This document shows positions 17,238-25,631 of a stretch of 64,000 nt of DNA, piece by piece. Location of the stretch: positions 1-64,000 of the forward strand of contig DATFMP010000022.1 in NCBI GenBank assembly GCA_035266845.1. Reading direction: 5' to 3'. The translations under genes were made by a program, and so were the position numbers. Numbering within the stretch: the first letter of the stretch is position 1; each line of letters begins with the position of its first letter. Under the pieces are notes generated by a model. The model saw only the letters and a program-made list of their open reading frames with translations, was not told where the DNA came from and did not search any database. This DNA comes from DATFMP01 sp035266845 (GTDB lineage: Bacteria; SAR324; JACQKK01).

Positions 17238-18112
17238 TTCGTTCCATGACTGGCTTTGGCCAGGCAGAAACCTCCTCCGGCGGCTGGCGCTGCACGGCGG
17301 AACTGCGCTCGGTGAACGGGCGCTATCTCGATGTCCGCCTGCGGCTGCCGTCCGGGCTCACGCAACTGGAAGAGCCCCTGCGCAAGCAGATCAAGGCGGT
17401 CTGCGAGCGAGGCAAGATCGACGGCACCATCAACCTTTCGGCCGAGGAGGGCGGCCGGCCCACGTTGGCCATCAACCGGCCGCTGCTGGAAGGCTATCGC
17501 GCCGTGTTGGACGAGATTGCGGAGGTGCTGGGCCAGCCCGTGCGCGTGACTCTGAGCGACCTGCTGGCCAACCGGGAACTGATCCAGCAGCAGTCCTGGG
17601 AGCAGCAGGCCGAACAGGTGCAGGCCCTCGTGCACGAGACCTTGCAGGCCGCCCTGGCCGGCCTGCTGACCATGCGCGAGACGGAGGGCAACGCGCTCAA
17701 GGCCACGCTGCTGGAGCATGCGGCCAACCTGGAGCGCATGGTGGACGAGGCCAAGCCGCTCACCGCCGATGTGCCCGCACAGTACGCGCGGCGCCTGCGG
17801 GAGAACCTGGCGCGACTTTCCGACGGCCCCATGCCCGCGGAGGATCGCATCCTGCAAGAGATTTCGCTGTTCGCCGACCGCTGCGACGTCACCGAGGAGT
17901 TCGCGCGGCTGTACACGCACCTGGAGCACCTGCGTCAACTGCTGGAGCAGGGCGGCCCGGTTGGGCGCAAGTTCGAGTTCCTGCTGCAGGAACTGAATCG
18001 CGAGACGAACACGCTGGGCACCAAGAGCAGCGAAGCGCAGGTGAGTGCGCTCATCGTGGAGATGAAGTCCGAGATCGAGAAGCTGCGCGAGCAGGTGCAG
18101 AACATCGAATAG
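17234..18112 (+). CDS. yicC: YicC-family endoribonuclease
   Basis: 292 residues, standard YicC length. MTGFGQAE at the start, ELRSVNGRYLDVRLRLP near residue 25, and the C-terminal block GRKFEFLLQELNRETNTLGTKSSE...EMKSEIEKLREQVQNIE are diagnostic. YicC proteins are RNA endonucleases (E. coli YicC promotes RyhB sRNA decay) and are widely linked to gmk, as here. The start overlaps the J-protein stop by four bases. Confidence 0.92.
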   Translation: MIRSMTGFGQAETSSGGWRCTAELRSVNGRYLDVRLRLPSGLTQLEEPLRKQIKAVCERGKIDGTINLSAEEGGRPTLAINRPLLEGYRAVLDEIAEVLGQPVRVTLSDLLANRELIQQQSWEQQAEQVQALVHETLQAALAGLLTMRETEGNALKATLLEHAANLERMVDEAKPLTADVPAQYARRLRENLARLSDGPMPAEDRILQEISLFADRCDVTEEFARLYTHLEHLRQLLEQGGPVGRKFEFLLQELNRETNTLGTKSSEAQVSALIVEMKSEIEKLREQVQNIE

Positions 18113-18210
18113 CGGCGCGCAAGCAGGGCGGGCCATGACCCGGGGGCAACCGTTGCGCGCGGCGTTGATTTTGACGCAGGCGAAATGCAGGCAGGAGGCG
18201 TTCGACGTCC

Positions 18211-19023
18211 ATGGCCAATCGAGTTTTCATCGTGTCCGGTCCCTCGGGAGTGGGCAAGTCGTCCATCATCCGCGAGGTGCTGGCGCGGCGGCCGAGCGTG
18301 CACACGACCGTCTCCACCACCACGCGGCCCCCGCGGCCCGGGGAGCAGGATGGCGTCGCCTACCATTTCGTGGACACGGCCACCTTTGAGCGCATGATAG
18401 CCGCGGGAGACTTCCTGGAGTGGGCGCGCAGCTACGACCACTACTACGGCACGGGGCTACACGAGATCGAACGCATCCACGTCGCAGGCTGCGATGCGCT
18501 GCTGGATATCGACACGCAGGGGGCCCTCACCATACAGGGCGCCTATACCGGAGCGGTGTACGTCTTCGTCAAGCCGCCCGACCTAGCCTCTCTGGAGGCC
18601 CGCCTGCGCGGCCGCGACACGGAAAGCGAGGCCGTGCTGCGCAAGCGCTTGGCGCGGGCGGAGCAGGAGATCAGTCACGCGGACCGCTACGACTATGTGG
18701 TGGTCAACCGTGTCGTGGACGACGCGGTGCGAGAGTTCCTCGCCATCATTGACCGGGAAAAGGAGCGTCCCGTGCCATTCGCCAAGATCGGCAACACCCC
18801 AACCATCTCCACAGACGCCGTCACCGCGGCGGCGGACAAGGCCACCCGCTACGCCTTGGAGCGCATCGACCGCGAGGTGCTGGTGCAGTCTCTGGAGGCC
18901 GAAGTGAAGACGGCCTTGCGCGGCGAGCTGGAAGGCCTCATCCGCGAGCGCCTGGAGCGCGTGCTGCGCAACGACCTGCCCCGGATCGTCAAAGAGGCCT
19001 ACCGGCAGGCCGCCGAGCGCTAG
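18211..19023 (+). CDS. gmk: Guanylate kinase with C-terminal helical extension
   Basis: 270 residues against ~205 for typical Gmk. The enzyme phosphorylates GMP to GDP. The P-loop is GPSGVGKSS (residues 9-17); TVSTTTRPPRPGEQDGVAYHFVD is the GMP-binding region, FLEWARSYDHYYGT and LLDIDTQGA follow, and RLRGRDTESEAVLRKRL is the lid. The kinase ends near residue 188. About 80 residues follow with a helical, charged pattern (ERIDREVLVQSLEAEV, then IRERLERVLRNDLPRIVKEA). In many proteobacteria rpoZ lies between gmk and spoT. Here rpoZ is absent and this tail occupies the spot, though it does not resemble omega. Confidence 0.88.
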   Translation: MANRVFIVSGPSGVGKSSIIREVLARRPSVHTTVSTTTRPPRPGEQDGVAYHFVDTATFERMIAAGDFLEWARSYDHYYGTGLHEIERIHVAGCDALLDIDTQGALTIQGAYTGAVYVFVKPPDLASLEARLRGRDTESEAVLRKRLARAEQEISHADRYDYVVVNRVVDDAVREFLAIIDREKERPVPFAKIGNTPTISTDAVTAAADKATRYALERIDREVLVQSLEAEVKTALRGELEGLIRERLERVLRNDLPRIVKEAYRQAAER

Positions 19024-19283
19024 CGCATCAGCCGCAGTAGCCCGGTCACGCCATGCCAAGCGGGAATCCTCGGCCGCTCCGGCCCCGGGCGATACCCCTG
19101 CCTGGCGTCTTCACACCGGCCGATGCTGCCATCCGGCGTCTGCGGCGTGCATTGCCGCGTGGATTCGCGTAAAATCGGGGAGCAGGCGTTCGCTCGTGGG
19201 CCTTGGGGGCTCACACGGAGGGGGCGCGTGCGTCCGGACGGCTGGGGAGCGAGGCGCCGTCCGCACCTCTGCGACGATCGTCC

Positions 19284-21434
19284 ATGCTGCGCTTCGATGA
19301 CCTGCAGGCCAAGGTGGCATCCTACATGCCGCCCGACGACGATCTGGAAGCGATCAGCCGCGCCTACGTCTACTCCGCCACGCTGCACCGCAACCGTTTC
19401 AACCACAACGGCGAGCTCGCCCTGCAGCACGCGCTGGAGGTGAGCAACATCCTGGCCGAGCTGCGCTTGGACCTGCGCTGCATCGTGGCCGGACTGCTGC
19501 ACGACGCGCTGGAGGACGAGCTGGCGGAGCCGGGCGCCCTGCGCGCCGCGGTAGGCGAGGAGTCGGCGCGGCTGGTGGAAGAGATGTCCCGCCTCAGCCG
19601 GGCCGCCTTCCACGGCACGGAGGCCGCGCGGGCCGAGCACATGCGCCAGATGATCCTGGCCAGCACGCGCGACCTGCGCGTGATCCTGATCCTGCTGGCG
19701 GACCGCCTGCAACTGCTCCGCAATCCCGCGCAGATCCCGGACGAAGCGCAACACGCCCTGGCGCGAGAGACGCTGGCCATCTATGCGCCCATTGCGCACC
19801 GGCTGGGTATCCATACCTTCAAGGCGGAGCTGGAGGACCGCGCCTGGCGCATCCTGGAGCCCGCCGCCATGGCGGAGCTGCAGGCGCGCGTGGGTGCGCG
19901 TCTGGCCGAGCGCAGCGCGCGCATCGAGCAGATCAACGCCGAGCTGCGCGAGCTGCTGGAGGCCAACGGGATGAAGGGCGAGGTGCTGGGGCGCACCAAG
20001 CACTTGTACTCGATCCACCAGAAGATGCTGCGCGACCGCATCGACCTGGAGCGCGTCTACGACCTGCTGGCCTCGCGGATTATCGTGGATACGACCGAGG
20101 AGTGCTACCGGGTGCTGGGGCTGGTGCACGCCACCTACACGCCCATGCCCGGGCGCTTCAAGGATTACATCGCGCTTCCCAAGGACAACGGCTACCAGTC
20201 CCTGCACACGATCGTGTTCGGCAGCAGCGGGGACATCTTCGAGATCCAGATCCGCACCCGTGAGATGCACAGCCAGGCCGAGATGGGCATCGCGGCACAC
20301 TTCATCTACAAGGACGGCGCCGCGCCGGACGAGAACGAGTTGGCATCGGTGAGCTGGTTCCGGCGCCTGCTGGAGCACCTGGAGCAGGGCCTCGACCCCT
20401 ACGAATCCATGGAGTTGCTCCAGCGCGATCTGGCGCCCGAACAGCTATTCGTGTTCACGCCGCGTGGGGAGGTGATCAAGCTGCCACCCAACGCCACGGC
20501 GATCGACTTCGCTTACGGAATCCACTCCGAGGTGGGGCACCGCTGCGTGGGGGCCCGTATGGACGGGCGCATGGTTTCCATCCGCACGCCGCTCAAGAAC
20601 GGCAGCGTGGTGGAAATCGTGACCGCCAAGACCCAGGAGCCCAAGGAGGACTGGCTCAAGTCCGCCGTCAGCTCCAAGGCTCTGGGGCATATCCGGCGCT
20701 ACCTGAGCCGCAAGATGAAGGAGGAGGCCATCACCGCGGGGCAGGAGCACGTGCAGCGCGAGGCCAAGCCCTACGTGCGCAAGACGGAGGAGTTGTTCCG
20801 GCTGGAGCCCTTCCGCCAGTGGATGCAGCGCCACGGCTACCACAACCCGGACGACGTCTACGCCGCCGAAGGCTTCGGGCGCATCACCATCCACGATGTG
20901 CTGGAGCGCGTGCTGCCTCGCGCGGAGCCCGCGGCCAAGGCCCCGGCCGCACCCGCCAGGAGCGCGCGCAAGGAGGTCGCCAAGCCCCGGCAGGTGGTGA
21001 CCATCGCCGGACTGGACAACATGATGATTCGGTTCGCCAAGTGCTGCACGCCGGTGCACGGGGACCCGGTGGTGGGCATCATCACACGCGGCCGCGGCGT
21101 TTCCATCCACCACCGAAACTGCCCCAACCTAGCGCGGCAGTTCATCCACGAAGAGCGGATGGTGGAAGTGGACTGGGCGGAGGATACCGCGCGCGGGCGT
21201 CCGGTAACGCTCGCCATCAGCACGCGCAGCTCGATGAAGGACCTGCTGGAATCGATCAGCTTTCTCGAGGCCGAAGGCACCCCCATCACCTCAGGCCGCA
21301 TCGCCTCCCGCCACGGGGTCTATACTCAACACCTGACCCTGATGGTGAGCGACTCCAAGCAGCTCAAGCGCATCCTTCAGCGGCTGAACGCCATCGCGGG
21401 CATTCGTGCCGAGCGCGTGCTGGAGTCGGCGTAG
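19284..21434 (+). CDS. spoT: Bifunctional (p)ppGpp synthetase/hydrolase (RelA/SpoT)
   Basis: 716 residues in the long RSH order. The N-terminal HD hydrolase domain has HDALED intact (GLLHDALEDE). The synthetase domain has RFKDYIALPKDNGYQSLHT and EIQIRT; RFKD is the motif of bifunctional Rel/SpoT enzymes (RelA-only enzymes have EXDD). The TGS domain (FVFTPRGEVIKLP...FAYGIHSEVGHRCVGARMDG), a zinc-finger/CC region (KCCTPVHGDPVVGIITRGRGVSIHHRNCPN) and a C-terminal ACT domain follow. Both activities look intact. It lies 260 bases downstream of gmk, close to the enzyme supplying GDP. Confidence 0.92.
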   Translation: MLRFDDLQAKVASYMPPDDDLEAISRAYVYSATLHRNRFNHNGELALQHALEVSNILAELRLDLRCIVAGLLHDALEDELAEPGALRAAVGEESARLVEEMSRLSRAAFHGTEAARAEHMRQMILASTRDLRVILILLADRLQLLRNPAQIPDEAQHALARETLAIYAPIAHRLGIHTFKAELEDRAWRILEPAAMAELQARVGARLAERSARIEQINAELRELLEANGMKGEVLGRTKHLYSIHQKMLRDRIDLERVYDLLASRIIVDTTEECYRVLGLVHATYTPMPGRFKDYIALPKDNGYQSLHTIVFGSSGDIFEIQIRTREMHSQAEMGIAAHFIYKDGAAPDENELASVSWFRRLLEHLEQGLDPYESMELLQRDLAPEQLFVFTPRGEVIKLPPNATAIDFAYGIHSEVGHRCVGARMDGRMVSIRTPLKNGSVVEIVTAKTQEPKEDWLKSAVSSKALGHIRRYLSRKMKEEAITAGQEHVQREAKPYVRKTEELFRLEPFRQWMQRHGYHNPDDVYAAEGFGRITIHDVLERVLPRAEPAAKAPAAPARSARKEVAKPRQVVTIAGLDNMMIRFAKCCTPVHGDPVVGIITRGRGVSIHHRNCPNLARQFIHEERMVEVDWAEDTARGRPVTLAISTRSSMKDLLESISFLEAEGTPITSGRIASRHGVYTQHLTLMVSDSKQLKRILQRLNAIAGIRAERVLESA

Positions 21435-21634
21435 GCGATCCGCATCGCATCGCCGTCGACGCTCTCCTGGTAGACTTCGCGCATCACCTCGACCACCACG
21501 ATCTCCTCGATGGAGCGCGCCTTGTTCGACAGGATGTCGAAGGCCCGCGTCATCGGCACGTCGTGATCGATCAGTTGCTCCAACTGCTTCCCGATCCTGC
21601 GAACGGTTTGGCGGATCATAAGCATCTCCCTCAT
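21377..21634 (-). CDS. Small protein antisense to the spoT 3' end (unrecognised)
   Basis: 85 residues from ATG 21634, with GAGAGGAG about eight bases upstream, a strong ribosome-binding site. A CATAAT hexamer lies just before it on the minus strand as a possible -10. The sequence is helical and mixed-charge (MLMIRQTVRRIGKQLEQLIDH, ARSIEEIVVVEVMREVYQES), unlike the Arg/Pro-rich shadow frames of the window. The last ~19 codons overlap the spoT 3' end in antisense. I do not recognise the family. Confidence 0.5.
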   Translation of the reverse strand: MREMLMIRQTVRRIGKQLEQLIDHDVPMTRAFDILSNKARSIEEIVVVEVMREVYQESVDGDAMRIAYADSSTRSARMPAMAFSR

Positions 21635-21865
21635 CAACGCGACTCCTCTCGTCCATGATTATGAGCCTCGGCCAGCCGCAGCCGGCCGGATGATAGACGT
21701 TGACGCCACCCTTTCATGCAGGATCGGGGCCACACGCCACAAAGCGGTGGCAGAGCTGCCTGGGGAGGGGTGAGGGAAAGTGTTGGGGCTGCGGTGCGCG
21801 ACCCAGAACAGGCCGCGCCACGGAGTGTCCGGCGGAGCGGCCGGGAAAGCCGCCCTGCTGGGGCA

Positions 21866-22240
21866 CTAGCTCTGCTTGAACTTGGAGAGGTCGACCACGA
21901 AGCGCTCGTGCGTGCCGTCGCCGATGGTGTCCTCGCCGTGGGTCACCTTGACCTCGAACAACAGCTTGCGGCGGTCGCGCTCCAGCAGCTTGCAGGCGAT
22001 CTTCACGTCCTTGCCGATGGGCACGGCGGCGCGGTGCCAGATGTGCACCATGGTGCCCACCGTGCTCTCGTTGTCGTCCAGGTGGGGCTGAACCGATTCC
22101 AGACAGGTTTGCTCCATCAGTCCGATCATGGACGGCGTGGAGAGGACGCCCGGGCCGGGGCCCAGGTGCGCCACGCCCATGGCCGGCGTGGTGGTCACGG
22201 TCTTCTCATGGGCGATGCCCGGGGCCAGCGAATCCTTCAT
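21866..22240 (-). CDS. FlK-like hotdog thioesterase
   Basis: 124 residues of hotdog fold. MKDSLAPGIAHEKTVTTTPAMGVAHLG, MEQTCLESVQPHLDDNESTVGTMVHIWHRAAVPIG and GTHERFVVDLSKF match the fluoroacetyl-CoA thioesterase-like family, which hydrolyses small acyl-CoAs. The catalytic Thr/Glu/His set of FlK appears represented by STPSM/MEQ/VHIWH, but I cannot confirm the exact register. The neighbours give no pathway. Convergent with the spoT side. Confidence 0.75.
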   Translation of the reverse strand: MKDSLAPGIAHEKTVTTTPAMGVAHLGPGPGVLSTPSMIGLMEQTCLESVQPHLDDNESTVGTMVHIWHRAAVPIGKDVKIACKLLERDRRKLLFEVKVTHGEDTIGDGTHERFVVDLSKFKQS

Positions 22241-22495
22241 GGCGGGTGCGTGCTCCAGCGCTAGGGGTGGTTGCCCATGCCGAGTGCGGGGCAGGGGCCG
22301 AAGATCACGGTTTTTGCATTCCCCTTCAGCATCCGCAACGTGCCTCGGGGGGCCAGGGCCGGCGTGGCCGATCGTGCCAGCGCCACCACCCTACCCGATG
22401 TGACGCGGCCCGCGCCAGCGAAGGTGCGGGTGCAGGAGGGGGCTGCCTCCGGTGGCGGAGCCGGACGCCCCGGCACGTGGGAAAGGAGCCCACCC

Positions 22496-22684
22496 ATGGA
22501 AGACAGAACCTTCGTCAATCGGCCGTTCCTGCGGGTGTACTTCGAGTGCTGCAGCGTGTACCAGCGCATCTATCGCGATCCGCACGGCCATGCCTACTCA
22601 GGCCGCTGCCCGCGCTGTCTGCGCCCGATCCGCTTCAAGGTGGGGCCCAACGGGACGCCCGCACGCGACTTCACCGTACGCTAG
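22496..22684 (+). CDS. Small cysteine-rich (zinc-ribbon-like) protein
   Basis: 62 residues with a good GAAAGGAG site before ATG 22496. The sequence has FECCSVYQRIYRDPHG and GRCPRCLRPIRFKVG, a Cys pattern suggesting a single zinc ribbon. Similar short basic proteins occur widely as conserved hypotheticals. The same frame stays open upstream to 22271, but that part is low-complexity and lacks a ribosome-binding site, so the short form is preferred. No function is known to me. Confidence 0.65.
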   Translation: MEDRTFVNRPFLRVYFECCSVYQRIYRDPHGHAYSGRCPRCLRPIRFKVGPNGTPARDFTVR

Positions 22685-22724
22685 TGCGGTGTGCCGCAAG
22701 TAAGTTCAAGACTCGCCGGCATGT

Positions 22725-22865
22725 CTGGCACTGTCAGGGGCACCGCCCCTGACCACCCCGCCAAGAGCCCTTGGAACCCGTTTTCGCGGCAGTGGCTGGA
22801 TCGCCAGCCACTGCCGCCCAAACAGGGGGTTTGGGGGAACGTGTTCCCCCGAATTCTTCCCCGCA
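22725..22865. repeat. Cluster of perfect palindromes between convergent genes
   Basis: Three inverted repeats in 130 bases: GTCAGGGGC/GCCCCTGAC (22733-22741 with 22745-22753), a 13-bp stem CGGCAGTGGCTGG (22787-22799 with 22804-22816, loop ATCG), and GGGGGAAC/GTTCCCCC (22833-22850). The last, read on the minus strand with its CAAACCCCCTG flank, matches the unit at 37222-37253. Confidence 0.75.
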
Positions 22866-22881
22866 TCTTTGGAACGCCGCA

Positions 22882-24351
22882 CTAGACGGCGGTATTCCCG
22901 GCTGCGGCGGTGACCAGGGCCCGGAAGCGCTCGCCGCGCACCTTGTAGTTGGGGAACATATCGAAGCTGGCGCAGGCGGGGCTGAACAGCAGCACACCGC
23001 CCCCCGCCACGGCCTGGCGCGCCGCGGCGAACGCCGCCTCCAGGCTCTCGGCGCGCACCACTGGCGGTGTGGCCCGACCCAGGCGCGCGGCCGCCGCGGC
23101 CAGCTCCGCCGCAAGGCGCGGCGCCGTGGTGCCGATCAGCACCAGCCGGTGCAGCGTGGGATGCCGGCACAGCGCCTCGGCTAGCGGCGCGAAGTCCGCG
23201 TGCTTCTCCGAGCCCCCGGCGATGAGCGCCAGCGGCACGTCCTCGAAGGCCGAGAGCGCCCCCAGGGTGGCATCCGGCCGCGTGGCGTAGGAATCGTTGT
23301 AGCAGCGCACGCCATCCAGCTCCCCCACCGGCTCCAGGCGGTGCGGCAGACCGCCGAAAGCCGCGATGGCTGCGGCCGCCGCGTCCAGCTCCGCGCCCAG
23401 CGCCTCCGCCGCCAGAAAGGCCGCCGCGGCGTTCTCCAGGTTGAAGGCGCCCGGCAGCGCCAAGTGCTCCAGCGGCTCCAGCCGCTCCGACCGGCCGCCC
23501 CGGTAGCGGTACACGCGTCCGTCCGCCACGCCGATGCCGTCCGTGACCGGACCACCGCGGCTGAAGGCCAGCGCGCCCGGCAGGCGCGCTCCCACTACCT
23601 CGCAACTCCCGGCGCTGTCCGCGCAGTAGATGACGCGCTGGGCGACCGCCCCGGCCTCGTCCAGCCCTGCCAGCAGGCCTCGTTTGGCGGCGCGGTACTC
23701 GGTCACGTCGCGGTGCCAGTCCAGGTGCTCGCTGGTGGTGCGCAACACGACGGCCACTTCCGGCTTGCGTCCCTCCAGCCCCATAAGCTGGAAGCTGGAC
23801 AGCTCCAGCACGGTCACCGTCTCGGGCGTCAGCTCGTCCAGCACGGCCAAGGGATTGAGCCCGATATTGCCCGCCGCGCGGCAGGGGACGCCGGCCCGCA
23901 GCAGCGCCGCCTCGATCAGGCTCACGGTGGTACCCTTGCCCAGCGTGCCGGTCACGCCCGCCACAGGGCCCGGGCAGGCCGCCAGGAACAGCGCCGTGGC
24001 GGAGGTGATCCGCGCTCCCGCAACCCGCGCGGCCGCCAGCGCGGGCTGATCCGGCCGCACGCCCGGGCTGCGCACCACGGTGCCGCAGGCCGCCAGCGCC
24101 GTGCGCCAGTCGCCCTCTCCGTGTACGGGCAGGTCGGCCAGCGCCGGGTCTTCGTCCGCCGCAGCGGGGGTCAGGGCGCGGTCGAACACAGCCAGTTCTT
24201 CCACGCCATGGGCCCGCAGGAAGCGCAGCGACGCCCGGCCCTCCACGCCGTAGCCCACGATGCCCACCGGCCGCGGCAGCTCCGCGACCAGTTCCGCCGC
24301 CGGGCGCACCGCCTGGCCGGAAGCCCGACTAAGCCGCCGCTGTCCGGGCAT
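22882..24351 (-). CDS. murD: MurD-type Mur ligase (divergent UDP-MurNAc-Ala:D-Glu ligase)
   Basis: 489 residues with a MurD-like order: N-terminal Rossmann domain (GIVGYGVEGRASLRFL), central ATPase domain and C-terminal domain. MurD adds D-Glu to UDP-MurNAc-L-Ala. Catalytic parts are recognisable: LELSSFQL, EHLDWHRDVTEYRAAKRGL (carbamylated Lys), FNLENAAAA, RLEPVGELDGVRCYNDSYAT. Two motifs deviate from textbook MurD: the P-loop is GTLGKGTT instead of GTNGK[ST]T, and NDSYATRP replaces NDSKATN. It overlaps cofG by 23 bases (start 24351, GGAGGG nearby; ATG 24363 is an alternative) and is far from any dcw cluster, so a non-murein substrate is possible. Confidence 0.78.
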   Translation of the reverse strand: MPGQRRLSRASGQAVRPAAELVAELPRPVGIVGYGVEGRASLRFLRAHGVEELAVFDRALTPAAADEDPALADLPVHGEGDWRTALAACGTVVRSPGVRPDQPALAAARVAGARITSATALFLAACPGPVAGVTGTLGKGTTVSLIEAALLRAGVPCRAAGNIGLNPLAVLDELTPETVTVLELSSFQLMGLEGRKPEVAVVLRTTSEHLDWHRDVTEYRAAKRGLLAGLDEAGAVAQRVIYCADSAGSCEVVGARLPGALAFSRGGPVTDGIGVADGRVYRYRGGRSERLEPLEHLALPGAFNLENAAAAFLAAEALGAELDAAAAAIAAFGGLPHRLEPVGELDGVRCYNDSYATRPDATLGALSAFEDVPLALIAGGSEKHADFAPLAEALCRHPTLHRLVLIGTTAPRLAAELAAAAARLGRATPPVVRAESLEAAFAAARQAVAGGGVLLFSPACASFDMFPNYKVRGERFRALVTAAAGNTAV

Positions 24352-25495
24352 AGCCCTCCGCATCGGCTAGGCGCGCCACGGCAGGCCGCAACGCCTCCGG
24401 CACGAAGCCGGGCCTGGCGTGGATGTACTCGGGGTACAGGGTGAGGCGCTCGCGCAGGGTGTAGCCCACCTCCGCGCTGCGCCGGGCCAGCTCGGCGATC
24501 TGCGGCCAGGGCGCCTCGGGATTGATGTGGTCCGGCGTGACCGGCGAGACGCCGCCCCAGTCGTTGATGCCCGCCAGCAGCAGCAGCGGGTAGCTCTCCG
24601 GCGACAGATTGGGCGGTGCCTGCAGGTTCATCTCGCCCCCCAGCAGCAGCCGCGCCACGGCGATGGTGCGCAGCAGGTCGGTCAGGGGCGGGTCGGGCCA
24701 GTCCGCCATGGGAATGCCCGCCTTGGCGCGGAAGTTCTGTACGATTACCTCCTGGATGTGCCCGTAGCGTGCGTGCAGGTCACGCACGGTGAGCAGCGTC
24801 TGCACACGCTCGGCGGGCGTCTCGCCGATGCCGATCAGCAGGCCGGTGGTGAAGGGGAAGCGCAGCTCGCCCGCGAAGCGCAGGTTGGCGATGCGGGCGC
24901 CGGGCGCCTTGTCCGGGGCGTGTGCGTGGGGCATGCCGGGAGCCCGCAACCGGGGCGTGAGGTTCTCCAGCATGATGCCCATGCTGCCGCTGGTGCCGCG
25001 CAGCGCGGCCATCTCGCGGCGGCTCAGCGTGCCCGGGTTGGGGTGCGGCAGCAGTCCGGTCTCCGCCAGCACTGCGCGGCACATTTCCGCCAGGTAGCCG
25101 GTGGTGCTCTCGAAGCCCAGTCCGCGCAGCTCCGTCGCCACCTGCGCGAAGCGCACCTCAGGCTTGTCGCCCAGGCTGAACAGCGCCTCCTTGCAGCCCA
25201 CCGCCGCCCCGGCCCGCGCGATGGCCAGTACCTCGTCGGGCGTCAGGTAGCGGGCGCCGGGCTGGCCGGGGTCGCGCTTGAAGGTGCAGTAGCCGCAGTC
25301 GTCGCGGCAGTAGGTGGTGAGCGGGATGAACACCTTGCGCGAGTAAGTCACCACGCGCCCCTTGTGCGCCTCGCGCAGCTCGGCGGCGGCCTGCATCAAC
25401 TCCAGCAGGGCCGCGCCCTGGGCCCCAAGCAGTGCCGTGGCCTCCTCGGCCGTGAGGCCGCCCTGCTGGGCTCGGGTCAGCAGCTCGGTGGGCAT
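24329..25495 (-). CDS. cofG: FO synthase subunit 1 (CofG), radical SAM
   Basis: 388 residues. CofG with CofH makes the deazaflavin chromophore FO of coenzyme F420. The radical-SAM cluster motif is CRDDCGYC (C-x3-C-x2-C), preceded by VVTYSRKVFIPLTTY as in CofG. YLAEMC, TLLTVRDLHARYGHIQEVIVQNFRAK and INDWGGVSPVTPDHINPE are family-specific blocks. CofH is not in the window; a single-chain FbiC would be about twice this length. The 3' end overlaps the murD-like gene, indicating translational coupling. Confidence 0.9.
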   Translation of the reverse strand: MPTELLTRAQQGGLTAEEATALLGAQGAALLELMQAAAELREAHKGRVVTYSRKVFIPLTTYCRDDCGYCTFKRDPGQPGARYLTPDEVLAIARAGAAVGCKEALFSLGDKPEVRFAQVATELRGLGFESTTGYLAEMCRAVLAETGLLPHPNPGTLSRREMAALRGTSGSMGIMLENLTPRLRAPGMPHAHAPDKAPGARIANLRFAGELRFPFTTGLLIGIGETPAERVQTLLTVRDLHARYGHIQEVIVQNFRAKAGIPMADWPDPPLTDLLRTIAVARLLLGGEMNLQAPPNLSPESYPLLLLAGINDWGGVSPVTPDHINPEAPWPQIAELARRSAEVGYTLRERLTLYPEYIHARPGFVPEALRPAVARLADAEGYARTAAA

Positions 25496-25631
25496 GGCGG
25501 TCCGTGGCGACGATCGGTGGCGGGCAGCATCCGCAGATCTCTCGGATCACATCGATTCAGACGACCAGCAGACACCGCCGTCCGCCTGGATGCAAGCGGC
25601 GCTAACCCCGCAGCCGGCCGGCACACCCGCC

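Noticed and set aside
18775..19023. gmk-rpoZ fusion
   Set aside because: The tail has no RpoZ core (no NRF-x-LVLLAAKRARQ-like block), so omega is not supported.
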